A DNA stretch of 30,397 nucleotides. Origin: Gammaproteobacteria bacterium. Lineage in GTDB: Bacteria; Pseudomonadota; Gammaproteobacteria; Steroidobacterales; Steroidobacteraceae. Shown piece after piece: positions 6,761-14,841 of this stretch; the stretch's first letter is position 1, and each line of letters begins with the position of its first letter. The DNA lies in assembly GCA_028293725.1 (NCBI GenBank), contig JAQGOE010000040.1, forward strand, positions 1-30,397. The letters run 5' to 3'. The notes under the pieces were generated by a model, which was not told the DNA's origin, ran no database searches, and saw only the letters and a list, made by a program, of their open reading frames with translations. The position numbers and the translations under genes are program-made.

Positions 6761-8065
6761 ATGGCCTCTCCTGCTATCACCGACCCGGAAGCACGCGCGC
6801 TGGCGGACGCCATCATCCAGGTCTCGGGCGCCCGGCCTGCCGCGGAAGCCCAGCAAATGGTGGAAATGGCGCTGACGCGCGCTCCGAACCATCCCCTGGT
6901 CCTCAATTCCGCCGGCGGCTACATGCAACGGACCGGTAACTCTGCCAAAGCGCGGGAGTTCTATGAGCGTGCGCTGGCGGTCGATCCGAAATCAAAGGCC
7001 CTGTGGCTGAATCTCGCCACAGCGTGCCGGTCCCTTGGCGATACCCCGGCGGAGGGTACGGCACTGGATAGGGCCCTTGCGCTGGAGCCACGCTACTTAG
7101 CCGCACTGCTGCACAAGGCAGAGCTCATGGAGCGACAGGACAATGCCAAAGCCGCGGCACTCGTGTTCGGAGCCGCTTTGGACTCGATCCCCCCGGGCGC
7201 CTCTCTTCCCCAGTACATGGCGCCAGCGCTAGCTCACGCTCGGGACGTCGTCGCTGCCAACGCGCGCACGTTAGAGGAATTTCTCGAGCGGGAACTGGAG
7301 CCGGTGCGGCGGCTCCACGCTGCCGAGAGCCAGCATCGCTATGATGCATGCCGTGATATCGCGCTCGGGAAGCGGCGAGCCTATGCGAGCCAGCCAAAAT
7401 ACACGCACTTCCCTTATTTGCCGGCGATCGAGTTTTTTCCCCGCGAAGACTTCCCGTGGCTCGGACTTCTGGAAGAGGCGACCGATGACATCGCGGCAGA
7501 AGCGCTCGCTGCGCTGCGCAGTGGGCCCGAGGACTTTTCGCCTTATGTCAATGTTCCCGCGGGCATGCCTCTCGACGAATGGGCGCCGCTCAATCGCTCG
7601 ATGGATTGGAGCATCTATTCGCTTTGGCATGATAGTTCTCCCCTACCCGCGCATCAGGCAGCTTGTCCGAAGACCGCCGCGGTCCTCGCAAAACTGCCCA
7701 TGTGTGACATCCCGGACCATGCGCCGGGCGCGTACTTCTCAGTCCTGAAACCGCGCACTCGCCTTCCTCCGCACACGGGAACGACCAACTCGCGATGCAT
7801 CGTCCACCTGCCCCTGGTCATTCCCCCGGGATGTCGCTTTCGAGTGGGGTCCGAGGTACGTTCGTGGGAAAAGGGCAAGGCTTGGGTGTTCGACGATACG
7901 ATCGAGCACGACGCCTGGAACGACAGCGATCAGATCCGGATCATCCTCATCTTCGACATATGGAACCCACTCCTGACAAGCGCCGAACGCGACCTGGTCC
8001 GTGCGATGACCGTCGGCCTGGGGCGTTATTACGGGACGGACGCTCCGACTATGGGGTCGCGATGA
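6761..8065 (+). CDS. TPR protein with aspartyl/asparaginyl beta-hydroxylase domain
   Basis: Residues about 20-150 contain TPR repeats (for example SAKAREFYERALAVDPKSKA). Residues about 200-430 match the aspartyl/asparaginyl beta-hydroxylase family of Fe(II)/2-oxoglutarate dioxygenases: LKPRTRLPPHTGTTNSR with iron-ligand His338, VHLPLVIPPGCRFRVG, then DDTIEHDAWN with His383 and an Arg about nine residues later for 2-oxoglutarate. The family hydroxylates Asp/Asn side chains in proteins or small peptides; the TPR part probably selects the substrate. There is no signal peptide, so it is cytoplasmic. A -10-like TAGAAT (6728-6733) lies about 28 bases before the ATG. The stop overlaps the next start (ATGA). 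Confidence 0.88.
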   Translation: MASPAITDPEARALADAIIQVSGARPAAEAQQMVEMALTRAPNHPLVLNSAGGYMQRTGNSAKAREFYERALAVDPKSKALWLNLATACRSLGDTPAEGTALDRALALEPRYLAALLHKAELMERQDNAKAAALVFGAALDSIPPGASLPQYMAPALAHARDVVAANARTLEEFLERELEPVRRLHAAESQHRYDACRDIALGKRRAYASQPKYTHFPYLPAIEFFPREDFPWLGLLEEATDDIAAEALAALRSGPEDFSPYVNVPAGMPLDEWAPLNRSMDWSIYSLWHDSSPLPAHQAACPKTAAVLAKLPMCDIPDHAPGAYFSVLKPRTRLPPHTGTTNSRCIVHLPLVIPPGCRFRVGSEVRSWEKGKAWVFDDTIEHDAWNDSDQIRIILIFDIWNPLLTSAERDLVRAMTVGLGRYYGTDAPTMGSR

Positions 8066-8517
8066 TTCGCGCCTGCATCGGCGTCATCCTGCTCGCTTCC
8101 GCGACTCTGCCGGCGCAAGCATTAACCAACCCGCTGGTCGACGGTTTGCGGCGCTGCGCTGGCGAGACCGATCAGGCCAAGCGGCTTGCCTGTTTCGACG
8201 CGCTCGCGGCCACGCTTCCCAAGGTCGAAGCCGACCAGTTCGGCTTGACGGCGGACATCGCCCACAAACGCGACCCGGTGGGCGAGCGCCAAGTGGCGGA
8301 AGCCGTTCTACCGGGCAAGATCGTGGCACTGCGCGAGGCTGCGGAGGGTCAGCTGGTGTTCACCCTCGATAACCAACAGGTGTGGATCCAAACAGAGGTG
8401 AAGTCGCGCATTCAATTCGCGGTCGGCGATGCCGTGCACATCGAGCACGGCGCAATGGGCTCACTCTGGCTTGCGGCTGACAAGGGACGCAAGACTCGCG
8501 TAAAGCGAATCAGCTGA
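8062..8517 (+). CDS. Small secreted protein, KRLACFD family (copy 1)
   Basis: The start is ATG 8062, overlapping the hydroxylase stop as ATGA; a longer open frame upstream is out of register with real coding. The 151-residue product has a signal peptide (about residues 1-19, ending AQA) and a CAGETDQAKRLACFD motif with two cysteines that could form a disulfide. A C-terminal small beta-barrel-like part follows (KIVALREAAEGQLVFTLDNQQVWIQ-type strands, then GDAVHIEHG and a basic end). A related protein is encoded at 23872-24423. Function of the family is not known to me. Coupling to the hydroxylase suggests a shared role, perhaps in the periplasm. Its end overlaps the convergent glycosyltransferase gene by eight bases. 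Confidence 0.75.
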   Translation: MIRACIGVILLASATLPAQALTNPLVDGLRRCAGETDQAKRLACFDALAATLPKVEADQFGLTADIAHKRDPVGERQVAEAVLPGKIVALREAAEGQLVFTLDNQQVWIQTEVKSRIQFAVGDAVHIEHGAMGSLWLAADKGRKTRVKRIS

Positions 8518-10720
8518 GACGGGCGACGAGAGGCCGCAGCGCAGCCACAATCTCCGTGACGACTGTGCCCCAATCACCGTCGGTTGTTTGGCGGAACAGG
8601 CGCATGCTCGGGTACCACGGACTGTCGCTGCGCTCGAGCAGCCACCGCCACTCCGGTGACAAGGGAAGAGCCGTCCACACTGGACGGCCAAGGGCGCCGG
8701 CGAGGTGCGCGATGGAGGTGTCGGAACTGATCACGAGATCGAGACTCGCCATCAAGGCGGCCGTGTCGAGAAAGGCATCCGGTCCGGGGTCGAGAGCGGC
8801 GCTCAGTTCGACAATCCGGTCGGCGAAGGGGACGTTGCGCAACTGCTCCAACCCGGGCCCCTTCTGTAGCGACACGAGGCTGACACCGGGCAGATGCGCC
8901 AACGGCTCCAGAGCCGCGAGCGGTATCGAGCGCCCGCGAGCCCAGACGAGTTTCTCCACAGCCAGATTGCCCTGCCAAGCGATCCCGACGCGCAAACCCG
9001 GTACAGCCTGGAGCCGTGACGCCCACCGAGCGACTCGGTCCGGCTCCGGCGCCAGATACGATGTCTGAGCGGGGATCGTGTCGAGTTGGGTTTTGAAAGC
9101 GAGCGGGAGACTCAGAAGCGCGCAGTAGTAGTCGACCGCAGGCAGTGGTTCGCCACGGCCGATGATCTGGATGGCACCCGGTAGGGTACGCAGCAGCGCC
9201 TCGAGCGAGGGCATTACCTCGAACACGACGGTTACCCCCTGCGCTGCCAGCAACGGCAGATAGCGGCAAAAGTGGATAACGTCACCCAGACCCTGCTCGG
9301 CGTACACCAACAGTCTCTTGCCGGCCAGCGGCTCGGTCCCGTTCCAACGCGGCACGTCGAAATGACGCGCCGGGTTACCGAACGCCGGTACGTCGAAGCG
9401 CGCTTCGTAGAGCGGCCATCCCAAGTTGAATTTGCCGAGTGTGAGATGCAGAAATGCAAGCGCGAACTGCGCGGCAGGGTCATTGGGCTTCAAGTCCAGC
9501 GCGCGGCCGAAACTAGCGGCTGCCTCGCGATGGCGTCCGAGACTTTTGAGGACGATGCCCATGTTGGTACGAATGTCGGCACTGCCACTCAGGACGGCGG
9601 CGCCGATGAAAGTCTGCAACGCCTCGGACAGCCGCCCCGACGCCATCAGGGCGACGCCCCTGTTGTTCAACACCTCGGGAACGTTGGGCCGAATGGCCAG
9701 ACCTCGATCGAAGCATTCCACGGCCTCAGGATTTCTCTCGAGACTCAGCAGTGCAACACCGCGCTGGATGTGCGCCTCCGCCTCTCCGGGGAGAAGCTCT
9801 GTTGCACGCTCGAGCGGCCCGAGAGCTTCGCCGTGCCGGCCGAGCGCGACGAGCGCCGCACCTTGGCCGACCAGATCGGCCGCGCTGCCCTTGCCCTGAG
9901 CAAACAGCGTGTCGTAATCGCGTAACGCTTCCGCGTATTCACCCAGGAGAGAATGAGCGACAGCACGATTGTGCAGAGTTTCGGGGTTACCGGGCTCAAT
10001 GGCGAGGGCGAGCGAATAACTCTGCACGGCGTCCTGGAGACGCCCCAGGTCCTTGAGGGCATTACCCCGATTCGTGTGGAGCGCAGCGAAGTGCGGTTGC
10101 AAGGCAAGCGCTCGATCGTAGCCCTGTAGCGCGCGCTCATGCTGTCCGCCGCGCGCCAACAGGATGGCGCGGTTGTGATGTGCCGAGGCAAGGTTCGGGT
10201 CGAGCGCAATGGCCCGCTCAAAGCATTCAAGCGCCTCGCCCTCGCGTCCCACGGCCTGCAAGGCAGTGCCAAGATCCGCATGCGCTCCGGCATCCTGCAT
10301 GGCAAGTCGCACGGCCTGGCCGGCACTCGCGAGCGCTTCTTCGCGACGTCCGAGGGCGGTTAGGACCGTGGCACGGGCTCGGTACCCACCGGCGAGCGAA
10401 CGATCCAGTACGAGCGCGCGATCAGCAGCGCGCAAGGCCTCCTCTTCGCGTCCCAGTGTGTGCAGCGCTTGGGCGAGATTCAGCAGAACGGTGGGGCGAT
10501 CGGGTTTGATCTCCAGGGAACGGGAGAGAAACGTGGCTCCCTCGGCGTGGCGACCAAGCTGCGCTAGCGCGACGCCAAGCAGCTGCAGGAGGTCGGCATC
10601 ATTCGGCGTACGACGAAGTAGAGTCTCGTAGGCGGAGGCCGCCTCGCGGAGGCGGCCGGCACGATGGTCCCGCACGGCGGCAGCGAGGCTCGCACGGTCA
10701 GCTTGGTCAGTTGCGCTCAA
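8510..10720 (-). CDS. TPR-rich protein with GT9-type glycosyltransferase domain
   Basis: About 420 residues of TPR repeats (a dozen or so units of 34 residues) are followed by a C-terminal domain of about 300 residues. That domain has features of glycosyltransferase family 9 (heptosyltransferase-like): KRLLVYAEQGLGDVIHFCRY, GVTVVFEVMPSLEALL, LRVGIAWQGN, and the late DLVISSDTSIAHLAGALG motif, typical of the nucleotide-sugar site. The frame is open to 10987 and overlaps the divergent gene, but the first 89 codons look non-coding; I place the start at TTG 10720 (736 residues) without a convincing ribosome-binding site. It probably glycosylates a protein or glycan in the cytoplasm; the TPR part would bind the acceptor. 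Confidence 0.8.
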   Translation of the reverse strand: MSATDQADRASLAAAVRDHRAGRLREAASAYETLLRRTPNDADLLQLLGVALAQLGRHAEGATFLSRSLEIKPDRPTVLLNLAQALHTLGREEEALRAADRALVLDRSLAGGYRARATVLTALGRREEALASAGQAVRLAMQDAGAHADLGTALQAVGREGEALECFERAIALDPNLASAHHNRAILLARGGQHERALQGYDRALALQPHFAALHTNRGNALKDLGRLQDAVQSYSLALAIEPGNPETLHNRAVAHSLLGEYAEALRDYDTLFAQGKGSAADLVGQGAALVALGRHGEALGPLERATELLPGEAEAHIQRGVALLSLERNPEAVECFDRGLAIRPNVPEVLNNRGVALMASGRLSEALQTFIGAAVLSGSADIRTNMGIVLKSLGRHREAAASFGRALDLKPNDPAAQFALAFLHLTLGKFNLGWPLYEARFDVPAFGNPARHFDVPRWNGTEPLAGKRLLVYAEQGLGDVIHFCRYLPLLAAQGVTVVFEVMPSLEALLRTLPGAIQIIGRGEPLPAVDYYCALLSLPLAFKTQLDTIPAQTSYLAPEPDRVARWASRLQAVPGLRVGIAWQGNLAVEKLVWARGRSIPLAALEPLAHLPGVSLVSLQKGPGLEQLRNVPFADRIVELSAALDPGPDAFLDTAALMASLDLVISSDTSIAHLAGALGRPVWTALPLSPEWRWLLERSDSPWYPSMRLFRQTTDGDWGTVVTEIVAALRPLVARLS

Positions 10721-10850
10721 GGAAATCGATCGCCGTCTCGGGCAAAAGGAAAGGATACACCTCGCCGCAAGTGGGCTGCCAACCTTGGCGGCTCGCCAAA
10801 CCCCGGCGATGGATCCAAAATAGGCACTTCGCAAAAAAGGGGGTGTCTTC

Positions 10851-12053
10851 GTGAGGATGTTCATTCGTCGCTTCGTGCAACTCGGAATGCTGGTGATCGC
10901 GGGCGGAGCGCACGCCGACGTGGTCGCCGATTGGGCAGAAAGGACCACGGAGATCGCGACAGACGGTCCCAACACCATTCGGACCATGGCCCTGGCCGAG
11001 AGTGCAGTCTACGAAGCCGTGAACGCGATTACCTCGCGCTACCCGCGAGACCGGGCCGATCTGGGCCAGGCGCAGGGCGCCTCGATCGAGGCGGCGACTG
11101 CGGCCGCCAGCCGCGCCGTGATGCTTCATGAGGCGCCCGCGCTGTCGAAGCAAATCGATGCCGCCTACACCAAGGCAATCAGCGTGATTCCTGACGACGC
11201 CGCGCGAGCGCGCGGTATCGGTCTCGGCGAGCGGGCGGCAGCGGACGTGATCGGAAAGCATACGGACGATATTGGAGACATCGAGCCTTACCGCCCCCTG
11301 ACCTCACCAGGCGTCTATGTACCGACTACATTTCCGCTCGGATACGCAGTCGCCCAGTACCGGCCCTGGTTCCTGAAGAGTGCGGCACAGTTTCGGCCAG
11401 GGCCGCCGCCCGCTTTGAAGAGCGCGCTATGGGCGAAAGACTACAACGAGATCAAGACCATGGGCTCCGCGACAAGCACGGTACGGACGCTGGAGCAAAC
11501 TGCGATCGCCCGGTTTTGGGCGACCGCGCTACCGGACGTTCACATGGGCGTCGTTCATTCGGTCGCCAGATCCCCAGGACGGGAGGTGACGCGCAATGCA
11601 CGGCTTTACGCCGCTGTGACTGCGGCGCTCAACGACACCGAGATCTCGGTTTTTGAAGCGAAGTACCACTACCAGTTCTGGCGCCCGATCACGGCGATCC
11701 GTAATGGAGATCGCGACGACAATGCCGCGACCGAGCGCGATGCCGGATGGACTCCCCTGATCGTCACACCGATCCAACCGGAATATCCGTGTGCCCACTG
11801 TATGATTGCAGCGACTATCGCCGCCATGATTCGCGCCGATATCGGTCGTGAGCCTATGCCGACCTTGAAGACGACCAGCAACACGGCGCCCGGCGTGACC
11901 CGACAGTGGACACGAACCGAGGACCTCGTCCAGGAAGTGTCCAATGGCCGCATGTGGGACGGGGTGCACTACCGCAACTCGACCGAAGTGGGAAACCGGA
12001 TGGGCGAGCAGGTCGCCGCGGTTGTCACGGCGGCTTACGGACTGACGCGCTGA
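10851..12053 (+). CDS. Vanadium-dependent haloperoxidase-like PAP2 protein, secreted
   Basis: GTG 10851 has AGGGGG seven bases upstream; ATG 10857 is an alternative. The 400-residue product opens with a signal peptide (about 22 residues, GGAHA). The PAP2/haloperoxidase core shows KYHYQFWRPITAIR (Lys271, Arg279), PEYPCAHC (His316), and RMWDGVHYR with His373, matching the residues that hold vanadate or phosphate. In relatives the middle motif is usually SGHS or SAHS; here Cys flanks Ala-His. Such proteins either oxidise halides with H2O2 or act as acid phosphatases, and sequence alone does not decide. It is the first gene of a + strand run, ten bases from the sulfotransferase gene. Confidence 0.82.
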   Translation: MRMFIRRFVQLGMLVIAGGAHADVVADWAERTTEIATDGPNTIRTMALAESAVYEAVNAITSRYPRDRADLGQAQGASIEAATAAASRAVMLHEAPALSKQIDAAYTKAISVIPDDAARARGIGLGERAAADVIGKHTDDIGDIEPYRPLTSPGVYVPTTFPLGYAVAQYRPWFLKSAAQFRPGPPPALKSALWAKDYNEIKTMGSATSTVRTLEQTAIARFWATALPDVHMGVVHSVARSPGREVTRNARLYAAVTAALNDTEISVFEAKYHYQFWRPITAIRNGDRDDNAATERDAGWTPLIVTPIQPEYPCAHCMIAATIAAMIRADIGREPMPTLKTTSNTAPGVTRQWTRTEDLVQEVSNGRMWDGVHYRNSTEVGNRMGEQVAAVVTAAYGLTR

Positions 12054-12063
12054 ATTGCCGCCG

Positions 12064-13899
12064 ATGTCGTCCCCTTCCGATCTTGAAGAGCTATTGAGGC
12101 TGGCGCGCCAGGATCTGGCCAGGGGTCAGCTTGCCGACTCGCAGGAGAAGTGTCTGCAGGTGCTGGGTGTCCACCAGCATCATCCCGGCACGCTCGAGGT
12201 GTTGGGGGAAGTCCTCTTTGCTCGAGGCCGGACTGAGGAGGCGGTTCGGGTTTTCAATGCGCTCACGCTGATGCAGCCGACGGTCGCCTCACATTGGCAA
12301 AATCTCGGCACCGTCTTGCGCCCGACGGGGCGCTACGCGCAGGCCCTCGCGGCATTCGAGCGGGCCCTGCTGCTCGCCGCGCCAACTGCGGGTCTGCTGT
12401 ACAACCTCGGCGTGCTGCAAATGGATCTCTGTGACTACAGTGCGGCATATCTCGCGCTGCGCGATGCCGCGGCCCTGGCGCCGACCGATGCGACGATCCG
12501 CTGGGCCTTCGCCCAATGTTGTTACGATCTCACCCGACTCGAGGAAGCCCTTGCGGCGTTGGAGAACTGGCAACAGCTCGAAGGACTGACGACGGAGATC
12601 TCGGTGCTCATCATCCTGCTCCTGGTGATGATGGGAGCGATGCGGCAGGCGGACCCGGCAATACAACGGCTTCTGCAGAACCCTCCGCAACAAGGACGGA
12701 CCGCGCTGAGATTTGCTTCCATCCTGGAACGCCTGCATCGCCTCGACGAGGCGCGTGCGACGCTGGAGCGCCTCGATCTCAGTGACCGTAGCCTGGAAGC
12801 TGATCCCGAGAGGCTGCACCTGGCGGCAGTGTTGGCCGACAGGGCCGGTCAACACGAAGAGGCTCATCGTCAGCTGTCGTCAGCGTTGAACATCCAGCAG
12901 GAGTTCGTGCATCGGCACAAGCTCCTTTTCCCGCTTGCGAGGGCTTGTGACGCACTAGGGCGGTACGAGGAAGCGTACGCCGCAGCCGAAGAAGCCCACC
13001 GTTCGCAGTTGGCCTTGCTGGAAGCCATGATGGGCAAGTCGTCCGAAAATGAGTCGCAGATATGGTCGCTCTGTGCGAACGGATGCGACCCGGACGACAT
13101 CGCAGCATGGGAGAGCGTCGGGCCCGCCGTGGAAGACGGCCCCATCTTCATAGTGGGTTTTCCGCGCTCAGGGACGACTCTGCTCGAGCAGGTGCTGGAC
13201 GCTCATCCTCTACTGCAGTCCATGGACGAGCAACCGTTCTTGCTAAGGGCCGTCGGCGAAGTCACGGACCGCGGTCTTCGCTATCCCGCCGAGCTCGGTA
13301 AGTTGAGTGCGCAAGCCTTGGACGATATCCGCGCTCATTACTGGGAGCGCGCACGCAAGCTGGTGCAACTACTTCCTGGCCAGCGGCTCGTGGACAAGTA
13401 CCCGCTGAATCTGATCTTACTGCCATTGATTCGACGGTTGTTTCCGAATGCGCGCATCATCGTGGCGATTCGTCATCCATGCGATACGTTACTGAGCTGC
13501 TTCCTGCAGCACTTCCGCTCACCGAGGCTTGCGTTCGCGTGTCGCGATCTAAGCACGTTGGCGAAGGCTTACTGCAACGCCTTTGGCTCCTGGTATTCGC
13601 AATCGTCTTTACTGCGCCCCCTCAGCCATGAGCTTTTCTACGAACAGCTCACCGCGAACTTCGAGGTGGAGGTCCGCAAGCTCAGTGCATTTCTGGAGTT
13701 GCCCTGGAACGAGGCCATGCTGGCTCCGGGCGAGCACGCCCGTGGCAAGGGTTTCATCAACACGCCGAGCTACGCCCAGGTCCTCGCGCCGGTCAACAGC
13801 CGATCGGTGGGCCGATGGAAGCACTACGAACGCCACTTCGAGGCCGCATTGACCGACCTGATGCCCTGGATCGAGCGCTGGGGCTATCGCGTCGAATAG
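12064..13899 (+). CDS. TPR-containing sulfotransferase
   Basis: The ATG at 12064 is preferred; a TTG at 12055 is in frame. The 611-residue product has TPR repeats over about the first 330 residues. A PAPS-dependent sulfotransferase domain follows: FIVGFPRSGTTLLEQVLDAH (5'-phosphosulfate loop from Pro367), and IIVAIRHPCDTLLSCFLQHF (3'-phosphate region, Arg470). There is no signal peptide, so sulfation would occur in the cytoplasm. TPR-sulfotransferases of this type are common in proteobacteria and their acceptors are mostly unknown. It lies between the PAP2 gene (10-base gap) and the FkbM methyltransferase gene (6-base gap), so the three are very likely one operon. Confidence 0.9.
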   Translation: MSSPSDLEELLRLARQDLARGQLADSQEKCLQVLGVHQHHPGTLEVLGEVLFARGRTEEAVRVFNALTLMQPTVASHWQNLGTVLRPTGRYAQALAAFERALLLAAPTAGLLYNLGVLQMDLCDYSAAYLALRDAAALAPTDATIRWAFAQCCYDLTRLEEALAALENWQQLEGLTTEISVLIILLLVMMGAMRQADPAIQRLLQNPPQQGRTALRFASILERLHRLDEARATLERLDLSDRSLEADPERLHLAAVLADRAGQHEEAHRQLSSALNIQQEFVHRHKLLFPLARACDALGRYEEAYAAAEEAHRSQLALLEAMMGKSSENESQIWSLCANGCDPDDIAAWESVGPAVEDGPIFIVGFPRSGTTLLEQVLDAHPLLQSMDEQPFLLRAVGEVTDRGLRYPAELGKLSAQALDDIRAHYWERARKLVQLLPGQRLVDKYPLNLILLPLIRRLFPNARIIVAIRHPCDTLLSCFLQHFRSPRLAFACRDLSTLAKAYCNAFGSWYSQSSLLRPLSHELFYEQLTANFEVEVRKLSAFLELPWNEAMLAPGEHARGKGFINTPSYAQVLAPVNSRSVGRWKHYERHFEAALTDLMPWIERWGYRVE

Positions 13900-13905
13900 G
13901 GAACT

Positions 13906-14730
13906 ATGGCAATGATCAAGCGTGACGTCCCTATCGTTCCGGAGGCGGGATTCAACGAGCTCGCACGCTGTCGCCACGGACTGATGCTCTTTAATAGGCA
14001 CGATCGGTACATTGGCGCCTCCTTACGCAGGTACGGTGAATGGTCGGAAGGCGAGCTGATGTTGTTTGAGCAACTGGTACCCGCCGGCAGCGTTGTCGTC
14101 GAGGGTGGCGCCAACATCGGCCCGCATACCGTGGCACTTTCGAAACTCGTCGGGACTACGGGCGAAGTGCATGCGTTCGAGCCGCAACGATTGGTGTTTC
14201 AGACGCTTTGCGCCAATCTTGCGTTGAATGGCTGCGCCAATGTCTACGCATACCACGCCGCGGTAGGCGCACGGAACGGCGAGGTGCTCGTACCGGCGGT
14301 GCCCCACGATCGACCCGAAAATTTTGGCGGCGTGGGCTTGCAAGGGGTTTCCAGCGGAGAGAGGACGCCTCTGCGCAGGATCGACGACCTCGATCTGCGT
14401 GCCTGTCGATTGATCAAGTTGGACGTGGAAGGTATGGAAGCAGAAGCGCTGCAGGGCGCCGCGGAGACTGTGCGGCGCCTGCGGCCGTTGTTGTACGTCG
14501 AGAATGACCGTTCCGATCTCTCACAAGCCCTGGTCCGGCTGTTGTATTCCTGGAGCTACGACCCCTATTGGCATGCGCCGCCGCTGTTCTCCAAAGACAA
14601 CTTCGCCGGGGACCAGGAGAATATATTTGGCCCGACAGTCTCTGTGAATATGATCTGTTTTCCCACAGAGTTGCACGTGTCGGCGCCGGGCGCGAAGAAG
14701 GTTGAGCTGCGCGAAAATCAAACTGGATAG
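13906..14730 (+). CDS. FkbM-family SAM-dependent methyltransferase
   Basis: The 274-residue product has the class I SAM-binding motif VVEGGANIGPHT (about residues 63-75), the acidic post-strand residue in GEVHAFEPQ, and the family motif LIKLDVEGMEAEALQGA (about residues 170-186). FkbM-type enzymes methylate hydroxyls, often on sugars or polyketide/peptide products. No export signal is present. It follows the sulfotransferase gene after only six bases and is the last gene of the run; no + strand intrinsic terminator follows it (the hairpin at 14785 points the other way). The substrate may be the same as that of the sulfotransferase. Confidence 0.85.
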   Translation: MAMIKRDVPIVPEAGFNELARCRHGLMLFNRHDRYIGASLRRYGEWSEGELMLFEQLVPAGSVVVEGGANIGPHTVALSKLVGTTGEVHAFEPQRLVFQTLCANLALNGCANVYAYHAAVGARNGEVLVPAVPHDRPENFGGVGLQGVSSGERTPLRRIDDLDLRACRLIKLDVEGMEAEALQGAAETVRRLRPLLYVENDRSDLSQALVRLLYSWSYDPYWHAPPLFSKDNFAGDQENIFGPTVSVNMICFPTELHVSAPGAKKVELRENQTG

Positions 14731-14784
14731 CACGCCCCCGACGGGGTCGCGAACAACACCGCAGCCCGGGCGCTGCTCGCCAAT

Positions 14785-14812
14785 GAAAAAACGGCGGGCT
14801 TGCGCCCGCCGT
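14785..14812 (-). terminator. Intrinsic terminator of TonB-dependent receptor 1
   Basis: On the minus strand, ACGGCGGGC, loop GCAA, GCCCGCCGT form a nine-base-pair stem followed by a run of T. It lies 30 bases past the receptor stop codon and is a textbook Rho-independent terminator for that gene. Confidence 0.9.
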
Positions 14813-14841
14813 CTCAAGGTTGCAAGGGCCTCTACAGGCTC

